Source of the DNA: Emergomyces orientalis | Taxonomy: Eukaryota; Ascomycota; Eurotiomycetes; Onygenales; Ajellomycetaceae | Length of the DNA: 64,000 bases | Direction of reading: 5' to 3' | NCBI GenBank assembly: GCA_002110485.1 | Contig: MOWL01000002.1 | Location: 1,178,001-1,242,000 of the forward strand | Shown here: one piece after another, positions 19,714 to 31,249 of the stretch | How the letters are laid out: every line of letters begins with the position of its first letter | How positions within the stretch are numbered: the first letter of the stretch is position 1 | The notes under the pieces: generated by a model | Databases searched by the model: none | What the model was told of the DNA's origin: nothing | What the model saw: the letters and a program-made list of their open reading frames with translations, nothing else | Made by a program: the position numbers and the translations under genes

Positions 19714-22402
19714 TTACCACCCAGCTCCACCTCCCTTCCCAGCAAATCCGCTGCTCTCCTCAATCTTTTTCTGTGACGCGGCACCGCCTCGCACGGGCTT
19801 CGATTGGGCAGCCTCGTGTTTGCGGAGCTCTTCGGGGACGCGGGAAATAGCGGATTTCATAAGCATTTGTTTAAGGTCGTATCTGTTTGAAAAAGGGAGG
19901 TATGTTATTAAGAGTTGCTTTGAAAGGAGATGGAGAGTAAAAAGCCTTTATTGGTTTACAAAAGTGGGGGAGGGAGAAAACATACAGGACATCAGAATCC
20001 TCATTACCCAAGAACGTAATCGCAACACCACTCTTTCCAGCACGTCCAGTACGACCAATACGATGCGTATAATTCTCGATATTCGTCGCCATGTTGAAAT
20101 TAACCACCAGACTGACGTCGGGAACATCGATACCACGTCCAGCCAGGTCAGTGGCAACAAGAACATCGGTATTTCCATTCCGAACGGATGCGAGCGCAGC
20201 CTCACGCTGCTCCTGCGTCTTACTCCCATGCAGCGTGACAGACGAATAGCCCATGTTTTTGATATCTCGCGCGACAGCATCGCAGTTGCGCTTGATGTTG
20301 ACGAAGACGATGATTGGCGGGCGGAATTCTCGCGATGCCAGGATCTCTCCCAGGCGCTTCTTGCGCTTATCTTCGCCAGAGATGAATTCGACACGCTGCT
20401 CGACGGTGTCGACGGCTTCGCCGATGTTGCCGATTGTGACGATCGCGGGCCGCCGGAGGTATTTGCGTGCAATGCGTTCAACGGCCGAAGGCATGGTGGC
20501 GGTATACATCATTGTTTGCCTGTAGCGGTCCTTGCCACCGATATGTTGACTCATTACTTGTGGGTTCTCTGCATCATCTGTGTCTGGTTTCTCGTTAGTG
20601 ACGGGGAGAGCATCGAGGATTTTGTTCACGGGCTCCTCGAAGCCAAGATCAATCATCCGGTCCGCTTCGTCCATGATCACGTAGCAGCATTGGCCTAGGA
20701 CGATCATTCGTCTCTCGATGCAGTCTACCAGACGGCCTGGGGTGGCGATAATGATCTCTGCCCCGTTTCGTAAACTGTAGGCCTGTTCCTCTAGAGAGTG
20801 GCCACCAACGATGCTGACGACGTTAAAGCCAAGAGGGGTGGAAAATTTCTTGGCTTCGATTTCTATTTGCTGTGCTAGTTCACGGGTTGGGGCTAGGATT
20901 ATCGCATACGGGCCGTCGTTTCTCCTCCATTCAAACTCATCTAGTCGTGGAAGTTCCGCAATATAAACGAGTAGCGGGAGTAGAAACGCGGCAGTCTTTC
21001 CGGAACCAGTCACAGCAACTCCGATAAGGTCGCGATTTTGTAATGCAATAGGGATAGCAGCTCGTTGAATTGGTGAAGGGTCGGTATATCCAACTTTCTC
21101 AATAATACTAAGAAGTCGCTTTGGAAGGCCTGATTCCGCCCACGATCGCATGGGATTCGGAACGCTTCCTCCCTTGGTACTGATGTTGAAATCTTCTTTG
21201 AAGATTCTCCAATCCCTTTCGCGCATATGTTCCAGCTTCTTCTCACTCCAATGCGCGTCCAAGGCATGACGTCCGCCCTCTTCTTTCCTTCTTCTTTCCA
21301 TTTCCAAAATCTCCCTAGCTCTGGCCCTACCAGCCTCCGGATCTCTATCTTCTAAAGCCCTTGCATAGTTTCTCGTAACGGTATCGGCAACCTCGTCACT
21401 GAACCCAGCTAAGCGACCACGGCCAAAGAAATTTGCTGTGGAACGATTTTGATAGAGCGGATTATAATCGGGGCTGGTATCTTCATCCGCATTCCACTCG
21501 AAATTAAATTTCCTCTCCGTTGTCCGTCTCCGTTTTTTCTTCGCAGAGAAATTCGACGTCTGGTCACTTCCCATATATCGTTGCCGTATCAAAGCCGCTT
21601 GGGCTTCATCTGGAGAAGGCCGCTTTTCCCCCTTTTGTTCAGCCTTTGGGCCTGGTAGGGGAGGCGGAGGCATATCATTTTGTTTCGTGCGCATCGCAGC
21701 TGGAGCGGTAGGAATTTCTCCGTGTCGCATGTTCCGAGGCCCGGTGGGAATCGAAGATTGGGAAGGTCCATCGATACCATCGTTTCTTGATGATGAGGGA
21801 GCATAACCGTTCGATTCAGAACCTCGAGACGAGGAGCCGGAACCGTTTGTTTCCAGTCGTTTTTTATTCTCAACTTCTTTCGCGCGTTTCTCTAGCGCGA
21901 GCTTTTCTCTTTCTGCTTTTGATAGGAATTTGGGCTAGATTGGCAGAAAAATAAGGTATCAACACAGTTAGTAACCAATCTACTCTTCTTCGAACGAAAG
22001 TAATAATCTTTCTAGACAAGCTGAAATACTCATTGTAAACAAATGGTACACTTAGGAGATAGAGGGGACTCAGTTCAGCTTACACACCTTTGATGCGGCT
22101 TCGTCTGCTTCCCGCTTCTTTCTAAGCAGTTCCTCAACACTTAGAGGCGCGGTGGACCGCTGGCTTCCCCATCCAGCCTTCTTTCTCTTAGCTACAGGTG
22201 GTGCGGGTGGCGGAGCATCCTCAGGTGGAGGAGGAGGAGCTATGGAATCCGGGGGCGGCGGAGGAGGAACTGCATCTGGTGGCGGAGGGGGTACTAGGGA
22301 TACTGGAGGTGGAGGAGGTGGTGTAGGAGGGCGTTCTAAGGGTTCCGGGGGTGGCGCGGGGGGTGTAAAGTCGGCATGGCCATTTTCAACGATCCCATCC
22401 AT
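19714..22402 (-). CDS. PRP28: Pre-mRNA-splicing DEAD-box ATPase Prp28
   Basis: Prp28 is the U5 snRNP-associated DEAD-box protein that helps exchange U1 for U6 at the 5' splice site. Three exons are inferred: 22402-22088, 21934-19986 and 19882-19714, giving about 810 aa. The N-terminus has a proline-rich tract (about residues 15-70) and then charged Lys/Glu/Arg segments. Helicase motifs follow in order: PIQRAAIP (Q motif), TGSGKT (414-419), PTRELAQQ, TPGRL, DEAD (527-530), TAT (583-585, in place of the usual SAT), ATDLAGRGIDVP and HRIGRTGRAG (729-738). The last intron joins SDVL to YDLKQMLMKS, and the tail ends in GFAGKGGGAGW, as in other Prp28 proteins. An intron acceptor-like CTCTACAG just upstream of the start suggests a spliced leader region. 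No membrane or signal sequence is present. Confidence 0.95.
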
Positions 22403-23181
22403 GTTTGTAGCTTGGTCACCGATGCTCTGTAGAGAAATTTAAGAGCTCAGTCGGGGCAAGCAAATCGATGGAGTCTCGCTGATAGGGGATGTATCGTAAG
22501 TCAGGTGATCAAGTTGCTTAGTTAAGCGATTAGTCAGCAGGTTGTAGCTCCCGACGTCTGTGAGCCAGGAACGAGGAGCGAAGATTATAAAAACCAAGAG
22601 GCGGGAGTAAGGAAAAGGAAAGGAGGTTTGTGAATTTCACTCGATGTCAACTTTGTTTAAAAATTCAAATGTTCTACATTTCAATCTACTGTAGGAGGTG
22701 TGACAACGCAACTCCCTCACAGAGGCCATCGTCACTCAAAGATCTGGCAATCAACTAGGAAAAGGAGAAATGCAAGAAACAGGAAGCAAGACAAATAAAA
22801 CATAATAGGAATAAAGTACATCCGCCTCCATCCAATCCTTAAAACAGAGAGCATCCCCCTATATAAGCAGCCTAGCAAGTAACCGAAACTGCCCCTCTGA
22901 TACCACCGGGTACATTATTTAAATCCATTAATCCTTTCCCTGCAACTCGTTCGTGTCATCAATATTGCTTCCGAGCCCCCCGAGTCTAAACGGTGAGAAA
23001 ATAGAGAAGAAAACGTTTCCGCAATATCTTTTTGCAATAGAGGGAGAGAAAGCGTGCCATGCGGGAACCAAACCAAATATGAAATCACAAAATCACAAGA
23101 GTATCGCACCCGTTGCGCCGGAGGTTGTTGAAACTATCAACAGAAAACCGAGAAGATGTTTAACAAGTCATGCAATGGGTG
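22403..23181. other. Intergenic region between PRP28 and the PRP39-like gene
   Basis: These 779 bases hold the PRP28 promoter and the 3' flank of the PRP39-like gene. Apart from the acceptor-like CTCTACAG just before the PRP28 start, nothing recognisable is seen. Confidence 0.5.
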
Positions 23182-25533
23182 TTATACACTCCCATTAGAT
23201 GAAATAGGCCGTTCTGTTGGCTGCTGGTACTGTTTGTTGTACGGGGCCTGGGTTTGCTGGGTGATGGGGTCCGCGACCGGAGAGGCCTGACTTCCATTGG
23301 GATTGATTGGGATTTTGCTACCTTGAATATCCTTGTCGGTCGGTGGTTTGATCATTGCCTGAACGGACTGGGGGCCATTGACCTCACGGTCCAGGGTCAT
23401 ATACTCCTTTGCAGATTCATTCGAGCCACGTTCTAATAAATATACCATATAGACTTGGACAAGTTCTTTGACAACCGCGGGTTGGAGACTGCTCTTCGTT
23501 CGAATCTCGCCCATCACCTGTTTAATTCGTTGATATTGCACGTCCTCGGTTTCTGCGCTAGTAGGTTGTTCAAGTTCGAACATAAGATAGTTTGTCCAAA
23601 ATGGACGACTATCCGGGTACCATTGCTGGTTTTTCTGGAATACTTGTCGGGCATCATCCGGCGAACCCTTGATCTTCCACAACAATTTGGCCCATTCTGC
23701 CACAAACGCAGCTTTAGCCTGGATGTCGCAGTGCGGAGCGTCAAGTTGGGACTTGTAGATCTCTATCGCAGCCTCCAAGCCTCCATGACGGCGCGATAGG
23801 TTCGCTAGCGACACAATCGTTTCAATATGGCCAGGTAGTGATACCAAAATCGCGGAATGAATATCTTTAGCAACGTCCACCCGCCCGGATAACTCTTCGA
23901 AATACGCATAATGAAGTCTAGTTTCTGGCCGAGAAATGGGAACATATAACGTGCTGGCACGCTGGTATATATTCCGAACTTCTTCTTCCTTGCCTTCTTG
24001 GGCCAGCATCCACCTAGCATATCGAAGCCAAAACTCATCATAATGCGCACAGGTAACGAGACACCGCTCATACAAGAATTGAATTCTCGAAAAAGAGCCC
24101 TCAACTTCTTCGAAGTCAAGGTATTTCCTCCAGTTAGACAGCTGTGCTTCGTCTAGTTCCGTTACATGAAAATAGGGTCGCTTTATTTCTGATTCATAGG
24201 TCCACCTTTTGGTGGTTTCCGTCTGTGTTCTCGAAAAGATTTCCAGATGGTAGGTGTCGATCCGAAGACGAAGGTCTCTCTCTATTTCCGCCTCGCTCTT
24301 AGACCCTGGAGGAATACCAGCTGCTGCGCCGTCCACTTCCGCGCGAAATTGGCTTAGTAGCTCAGGTGGAACTAACTCAGAGACCGGGCGGGTTTGAGCC
24401 ATTTGGCGATATCGCTCAAAGTATCTTGCATATTGATGCATGGGAATTTCAATAACACTTCCCAATATGGCGAAAATCTTTTCGTGCGCCTCGAGGCGTT
24501 CCTCGAATTCAATATACTTATCCCAGAATGGATGGGCTAGGAAGTCGAGCCCGACACAGCTGGCGCCTCTGTCGAAAAGTCTGTTCCCATCTATGTCAGC
24601 CGATTGGTACTCAATACAGTAGAAGGAGGGGGAAAGGAGAGGATGGGGAGATAATGAGTGAGTGTGAAGGATGGCAAACATGGCATTGCAATAAGTCTTC
24701 AGTGAAGGGCCCAACTGGGTCAAGGTCAAGGTCAACGGAGAATGGTTTTTCATCGTGCGGCAAATAGATAAAAGGGTCCCCGAACAAGGTCATTGTTGTG
24801 CGAAGGAAAAACAAGAGCCTGAAACTCAAGGGTAAGAAGAAGTTTCAAGGGGAGCCTGGGTAGCAGATGGCTATCTCACCCATCAAGGAACTTTTGTTGA
24901 TGATACTAATCTGCACCTCTTGTCCTCGCGATCACAACAATATCCGCGCTGTGTCGGTATAGTTATGGGGAAGGAAACCAACACGCCCATACTTACTCTC
25001 GAATAATGTCTGCATCGTGGGAAGTTTCGACTTTGAAAGCGCAGTAATTTGTCCATAGATCTACGGAATTTGAAATGCTTGCAACACCTCGTTCATATAC
25101 CTGCCCATATTAGACTGTTATTTGCGATTCATGTGATATAATTGCGGGTTTTGGGTTTAGAAACACAAAACATACCATTTCTGCAGCTTCAGTCCCCGCG
25201 ATCGAAAACTCCAAATCCGCATATTTTTTCCAGTATCCAAATAACAATGGGAACTTGCCCAGGAATCGGTCGTATACAGCTCTTGTGGCTGTGATAGCCT
25301 GGGGATTAGAATTGCGATTGATTCCCCCTTCCTGCCCCTCCGCGGCGCGAATCAGCTTCTCCCAGTTTTCGAAGTTATCAGGATCTTCCGACTACAGCAG
25401 CAAAAACAAAGTTAGTGCGTATGTTTGTGACCTAAAACGCGCAAGCCAACGACCAACAACTTACCACCTCCGCGTGCAGCTTCTTCAATTCCGCATTCTC
25501 CTCCTCCGTGCCACCAAAGATAAAGTCAGCCAT
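23182..25533 (-). CDS. PRP39: U1 snRNP protein Prp39-like (HAT repeats)
   Basis: Prp39 is a U1 snRNP component needed for early 5' splice-site recognition. Four exons are inferred: 25533-25465, 25391-25176, 25100-24997 and 24580-23182, giving about 595 aa. The protein is made of half-a-TPR (HAT) repeats, seen as spaced aromatic and acidic blocks such as WEKLIRAAE, AVYDRFLGKFPLLFGYWKKYADLE, VYERGVASISNSVDLWTNY, LFDRGASCVGLDFLAHPFWDKYIEFE, NWRKYLDFEE, LYERCLVTCAHYDEFWLRYARW and VFQKNQQWYPDSRPFWTNYLMFE. The last 60 residues are Gln/Pro/Ser-rich. Introns 1 and 2 are 73 and 75 nt, but intron 3 (24581-24996) is 416 nt, exceptional for this window. It shares a divergent promoter with the mL59 gene. 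Clf1 also has HAT repeats, but this length and the ADFIFGG start fit Prp39 better. Confidence 0.88.
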
Positions 25534-26039
25534 GTCGACGACTGGTCAGGCTATAGCCCGGGGAAAAGTATATGAAGGGCGATAGCGATCGAAAGAGTAA
25601 TCGGATAGGCGTTGGGGGCTTGATAACGGGGCGCTGATAGATTGATGAATGAATGAATGGGTTATGGAGGAGAATCAAAGAGCAAGAGAAGAAGTTAACA
25701 GGTGGAGTCCGCTTTTAGTCGCGGAAAGTAAATTGATGCAACAGACTGGGCTCGGGGGCTTGGCGGTGTATTAATTTCGCCGGAAGCTGTATTTTTTCGG
25801 GCGGTTACCTTCGTTTTTAAGCTGGGTTTTCACTGCCCAGCCACATTCAATACCGGGCTATTACCAATGTTACGCTATAAAATATCACGTGGTGTAATTA
25901 TCACCTCTGACGATTTAGCACGATTTGAGGCGCACGTGACCACCCTTCATCAACCAGAATTCTCTCAAATCTGTGATCTTTCAACAACACCAATATCAAG
26001 TTCAAGAAAAGAGGGACAACGAGCTAGTATACAGCTCCA
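25534..26039. promoter_or_regulatory. Divergent promoter of PRP39-like and mL59 genes
   Basis: These 506 bases lie between two start codons on opposite strands, so they must carry both promoters. CACGTG-type E-box sequence occurs near 25889-25892 (CACGTGG) and at 25934-25939. No obvious TATA box is seen on either side, as is common for housekeeping genes. Confidence 0.5.
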
Positions 26040-26709
26040 ATGGCTACTAAACAAACTGCCATGGGCATCCTGGAGAACCTCCCGGTCCGCCTCCGCAATT
26101 TCTTTGCCCGCTACCCTCCACAACTGTACTCCGCAGATGCCCTAGGAGCACCACAACTACCAGAGGGTGTCGAAGCCCCAACTCCAGCTCCAAGTCCATA
26201 TACACCATCTCGTTCCTCCAAAGCTTCCAAAATAGACCGATCCGCTTTCTCAATGTCGCAAGCCTTCCTCCGCTCCGATCCAGAACACCCAAACCCATTC
26301 CTGCCATATAAGAACCCCGAAACCGGCCGATGGCGGGGCGCGATGATTTCCCTCAGGCGCCAAAATGAATTGGTTAAGTTGGCTGCAAAATATGGCGTCG
26401 AGGAGCTATTACCTCCCAGCCGCAAGTCGACGGTATATAGGGAGACTAAGGCTGTTGAGAAGGGATTGAGAATCCGTGGTACCGGTATTGGTCAGAAGGT
26501 TAAGGGTCATAAATGGGAGCGGACGATAGAAGGCCGGTTGGAGGATCGGAAGAAAGCCATGATGGGTATGCCGGAGATGATCAGGATGTGGAAACAGGTA
26601 TGTTCCTACATGCTCGTCTTGCTCCTCTTTTTAACTTGCGGGAAACCCTTAACTAACTGCGATGTAGCGTGGTCACGGAAGAGGGTGGAAGAAATACCCG
26701 CGAAAGTAA
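26040..26709 (+). CDS. MRPL25: Mitochondrial large-subunit ribosomal protein mL59 (MRPL25 family)
   Basis: This is a component of the fungal mitochondrial 54S ribosomal subunit. Two exons, 26040-26597 and 26668-26709, encode about 199 aa. Family landmarks are LPVRLRNFFARYPPQ near the N-terminus, NPFLPYKNPETGRWRGAMISLRRQNELVKLA in the middle (PFLPxxNPxTGRWxxPxxSLRRQ type), and the short basic second exon RGHGRGWKKYPRK, which matches the conserved C-terminal tail and confirms the intron. The intron has a perfect CTAAC-type branch (AACTAACTG). It is divergent from the PRP39-like gene. Confidence 0.85.
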
Positions 26710-27222
26710 GGGTCTGCGGGTTGCGTATGTGTGAATACATACATTGTTTACGTGACCTCTTCATCGTCTTAAAGGGCGTGGGGGGGTTTGTTTTTATTCT
26801 TTTCTTTTCCAGTTTCCCCTTGTATGACTATGGGTGCGGTATCCGGGTTTATTGTATATTTTGGGTTCTTCTTTTTTCTTCCAATTTTTCTCACACTTTG
26901 ATAAATTGGGTGTTGTTAGAAATAGAGTCAACGTGATATGTTCAGAATATTTCGCCCTTCAATGTCTAAATTGGCCCTTTTCATGTAGTTTTGCTACGGA
27001 TTGAAGGAACTTCAATATACTTGCAAGGTTCAGGGTCGGCGTAGTCTCTGGGTGGGCTCAAAGATACCTAGCTATCCATTTATTACATGCCAAAAACATG
27101 GTAAGTACTGCTGAAACTGGCTATTTTGCTCAAACTAAGCATCCGCTTATGTGCATTCTTTATATCAAATGTAAAATGCACCAAAATTTATTCAAAAATT
27201 ATCCAAAAAAAATAGATCTATA
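26710..27222. other. Intergenic region between convergent mL59 and Moco sulfurase genes
   Basis: These 513 bases contain 3' flanks only and are T-rich on the plus strand. No further gene is seen. Confidence 0.5.
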
Positions 27223-29953
27223 TCAGAACGTTTCTTCATATAACGGTTCAATAACCTCACCAGTCTTTATCATAACCTTCTTTCTCTCTGCCCTGGCCAT
27301 GCCCTCGTCTACGCCTTCCCCAGAAACATCTGGTGAAAAGCAAACATGTCTTCCAAACGTAACCTTACCGCCAACTTTCCTCGTTTTCGCCAGCGTTGAA
27401 AACGGTTCCTCGCTCCTGGCCGCTGTGAACTGATCTACGCAAACCATCTGGCACCGCTGACACGAGCCCAGAACGTCGAACTTGTGGGGCCCCATGCGGA
27501 ACCCGATCCATGTATCTTCGATATACGGTTGTTCAGCCTGCATGGTTGCTGGCGTAGATATAGCACTTGTAGCAGTAGTGTTGTTGCCGTTTTTATTCTT
27601 GTTCTTAAGGACCAGCGCGGGATTTTCTGCGACGACAATGTTTGCTCGAAATACATCCGCGGCAACTGCTCTTATGCCCGTAGATGTGGATTTTCCGGAC
27701 AATTTAATCGTTTCGTTAAGTTTGTTGACACTGGACCGGGAGATTAGCAGCATGGGGCTTTCGTTTGACAAGAGAATGGGATTTTTGTACAGTTGGGACG
27801 AAGGTGTGGATTGAGGGAAAGCGCCCGGCATGCTGTTAGAGGGTGAGTTGGTTTCAGGGAGTCGGTAACGCGGCTGGGGTTTCGAATATCGGATAGACGA
27901 ATTTGCAGGAAACCTGGCAAGTGTGCATGGGACTTCGAGGAATTCTGAAAAGAATGCCGAAACGACTGGTGATGAGTATACTTGCACAGTTACTCTATCG
28001 CCGCACACCATGGAAGACTTTTTCATGGAATTCTCACAGAGTTCGGCGGTCGAAAGATCGACCGATTGGCCTGATAAAGGTAGCTCCAGAGAATTATGAT
28101 CGGTCCCGGGCATCCCGTGTGAAATTTGTAGCACGTCCCGGTCAAGATCAATCACAGGGCGGATAAGGGCCATTCGAGGGTATCTTTTCTGGTTGAGAGC
28201 CACCCCCGTGCCCTGGTGCATTATACACCATTCTCTATCCCATGCGAGACCTTCTGGTTTGATCTCCCACTCTTTTCCATCAGGGACTATGAATGCGCCA
28301 CAACTTTTGATCGGATACACGCAAAGCCTGTCGACATAAAAGCTAGACGGCGAGGGCGTCTCGGGTTGCGACCCACCTTGAGGTGTGAGCGAGCTGGTCG
28401 TATGGGATTTGTCCACGTAAAACTCCTCAATGAAGTCAAGGAATCTATTAACGTCACCAATAGAGCTCATAGCACCAAGACTAACTCTTAGGCCTCCGGT
28501 TGGTTTGCCTTCGATAATATCATTATCATCTCCACAACGTTGACCAGCGTTGTAATTCCGTTTCATTTCCCCAATTTTCAATCCAAGGTGGTGTGCCATT
28601 CCACCCGGATTACATAGTGTCCCGGACCGAATTTGGATATTTTTCACTGCGGCGAGCTTCTCAACTTCCGATTTCCCAACCCATTCACCGTCGCTGGTCC
28701 TCATGTTGAAACAAACTATAGGGCCCTGCGTAGTCCGGTCATCATAACTAGAAGTTTTATGTTTATACATCTCGCAAACACCGGTTCCGTTTGCATGTCT
28801 CTTGGAGGACAAACAATCATACAGCGTCTTTGCTAACGCACCAGCGTGACAGGAAATATTCTCCATGGATCCGTAAATCCGCTCGTATACGTCGAATGCT
28901 GAATGCAAAGCTATAATGTTGTGGAAAGGCAGGGTGCCATCCTCGAGTTGATCATGGATAGAAGTCGATTTCTTCGCATGCCACTGATCCTCAAGGCTAG
29001 TAACCATACCAACTGTGCCTCCTCCGAAATACCTTCGCTTCTCAAAGATATTACGAGAGCCTTTGCGAACGATAAGAGCACCAAGATCCGGAAATCCAAA
29101 TATTTTGTAAAAGCTAAGAACTGTAAAATCAGGAGCAGAATCGGGGCTGCTAAGATCTAGCGGTGATGTTGAGACAAGGGATGCCGCGTCCAAGAGTGAG
29201 TAGATGTTGCAAGTTCGGAGCTTCTGACACCAGTCAAGAGGTAGACGACGGCCTGTCATATTCGATTGAGCTGGATAGGCAAACAAAGTAGGGCCAGAAG
29301 TCCGTATTCGCGCATTTGACATCCACTCTTCAACCTCGTTATCGTCTGCAAAGCATCTCCGCCCTTTTGCCGCCACTTCTCTGACTCCAACCAAACTCGT
29401 ATGCGCATCAACATGGTACCCGTACCAAAACCCGCCCTCATCACAGTCTCTTAATGCATCCGCAACCAGTTTGATCCCAGCCGTCGCATTTGCGACGAAT
29501 ACAACATCGAAATCATCGGGATTTGCTTTAAAGAAGCGGAGAACTCGTAATCTGGCATCGTCCACCCGCCGTGTAGAGAGCTGTGAAGACGAGGAAGCGG
29601 AATGAGGGTTTCCGAACAGATTCGCCTTCATTTCTCGTGAAAACGCATCGATGAGGGACACTGGGTAAAGGGTCGTTCCTGCATGGTCAAGATAGGTTGT
29701 TTCTGGAGCATGACCGGGTGTCGTTAGCTAGAGCAACGAATGCAAAAAAGGATAAATGAGTAAAGCCACCAAAGATCTTGCCTGAGGTCAATATCTATAT
29801 ATGTATTATTGAAAGAAATCATGGGAATATCAAACCTTTAAGAGACGGGTATTCTCGTTCCCTAATATCCTCAATTTGGTCCGTATAGGGTTCCCGCAGC
29901 CCGAACCGGTCAGGTTGACCGGTCAGTTGTGGACAAAGGAGCTGTCCCTTCAT
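27223..29953 (-). CDS. hxB: Molybdenum cofactor sulfurase
   Basis: This enzyme adds the terminal sulfur ligand to the molybdenum cofactor, activating xanthine dehydrogenase and related purine hydroxylases (hxB in Aspergillus, ABA3/MOCOS elsewhere). Two exons are inferred: 29953-29836 and 29702-27223, about 865 aa. Exon 1 gives IEDIREREYPSLK and the junction restores ETTYLDHAGTTLYP, the conserved start of the class-V aminotransferase domain. The PLP lysine is K239 in SFYKIFGFPDLG. The conserved acceptor cysteine lies in RSGTLCNPGGM. The C-terminal half is the MOSC module: the beta-barrel part starts near VDRLCVYPIKSCGAF, followed by VFRANIVV and LGSCQRCQMVCVDQ. An Asn/Thr-rich loop sits inside the MOSC domain. 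The start ATG at 29953 is the first in frame with the conserved block. Confidence 0.94.
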
Positions 29954-30738
29954 GATAATATCCGTGGGAAAAGGAAGCTAGCGCTCTGGAAATACCATGC
30001 AAGTTTTAAAGTAGTCATTTGGTCGTTTCTTAAATGACGGAACTAGACCTGGAAAGCACAATTTGCCACCAACGCAAAGGACGGCATATTAGCAAAGGAA
30101 GAGTTATAGGGATAACGATGAGAATAAGGGCAAAACGAGAAGTATTGTATTATATCAATGGACGACAGAGCAGGTTTGTAGCTAGCAACCCCCATTTTTG
30201 TTTGCCACGAAGTGTCGTTGGAGCTAAACGCTACGCTCAGGCGGGGAAGGCTGTTTTTTCTGCAGTGGGGGAAGAGAGAACGCCGAGAGTCGGGGTATCG
30301 GAATCGCCCGAGCCACCAAATTTAGACTCTCGCGTGTAGGTGACTAGTCAGTCATGCTAGTTGACAAGCTTTGTATGTTTGTTTTGTGTTTTTTTTTGTT
30401 ACCCCCCCAACTAAATACAGCTGATCTGATATTTAAAATGGTACTATTGAGAAATAATAAAGCGGTAGTTAATTTTAAGTCTCAAGGAGAATATAATCTG
30501 TAGAAATCTAGGATCCTGAAGTGGTTGATTGAATTAAGAAAGCTAGCTAGCTGAGTATCAACTGTTTTTAAATCTGCAGCTGCATTGGTTGATTCATGTG
30601 GCAGAGGCAGAAAGGTGATCAACCAGCTCACTGTAGAGGTCTGCGCAGGCTTCAACAATAGAAATTTCGAATATTCCGAGCTATTAATCTTAAAAATTAT
30701 GATTCCTTGGTTGAATCCAACGCGATCCTCCAATCTGA
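29954..30738. other. Intergenic region, no gene seen
   Basis: This stretch contains the promoter of the Moco sulfurase gene and the 3' flank of the small secreted protein gene. The plus-strand frame at 30034-30339 is not protein-like. AT content rises from about 30350 onward. Confidence 0.5.
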
Positions 30739-31249
30739 TTAATCCTCCACTCTATTAAAGAGCCTGGAATTGGTGAATCCCTCCTCTCTCTCCAAGTCAT
30801 ATATGGTTAGAGGCTCACCCCGGAACATGAAACCCAGCCATGTCTCAGGCTCTGGCACACCCACTGTAGTAAAGAAACAACAGTCAGTTTGAGCCTTCTT
30901 TTTAACACACTTTTTTTTCTTTGTCTCATCCTCCTGCACGCCCGGAACCTTGCTGAAATGGAATATATGTATATATATATTCATGCTGGGAGTAAAATAA
31001 TAGAGACTCACCAGTATAAAGATTGACGGATGTGCACTCAGGCTTACCGCCGCACTGTTGCAAAACATAATCTGTCCAAGACTCCCGGGTATGTTCATCA
31101 ATGCTAGCAAACACGCTGCCAATAATTCTCGTGCTGACATTTCTCCCAAAAGCCCAGTCATCGGGTGGTGGCAAGACCACTTCCCGAAACACAGCGGCTG
31201 AGACGCTGGTTGCAAGGAGTGCAGGTGCAAGCAAACCGAAGAGCTTCAT
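30739..31249 (-). CDS. Small secreted protein of unknown function
   Basis: Two exons are inferred, 31249-31012 and 30863-30739, giving about 120 aa. The N-terminus is a clear signal peptide (MKLFGLLAPALLATSVSA). The mature protein has only two cysteines, in QCGGKPECTS, so at most one disulfide. The exon junction reads SVNLYT-VGVPEPETWLGFMF, followed by RGEPLTIYDLEREEG. The intron (30864-31011) is 148 nt. An internal Lys-rich open stretch inside it is read as intron because only removal of the whole segment keeps frame and uses good splice sites at both ends (GTGAGT...TTTACTACAG). No named domain was recognised. Its size, secretion signal and position at the edge of an AT-rich transposon island are typical of candidate effector-like proteins, which is inference. 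Confidence 0.72.

Noticed and set aside
22152..22442. Glycine-rich open frame on the plus strand
   Set aside because: It is the exact antisense of the proline-rich N-terminus of Prp28.
30034..30339. Plus-strand frame of 101 codons upstream of the Moco sulfurase gene
   Set aside because: It has no domain, lies in the promoter of the divergent gene, and has unremarkable codon use.
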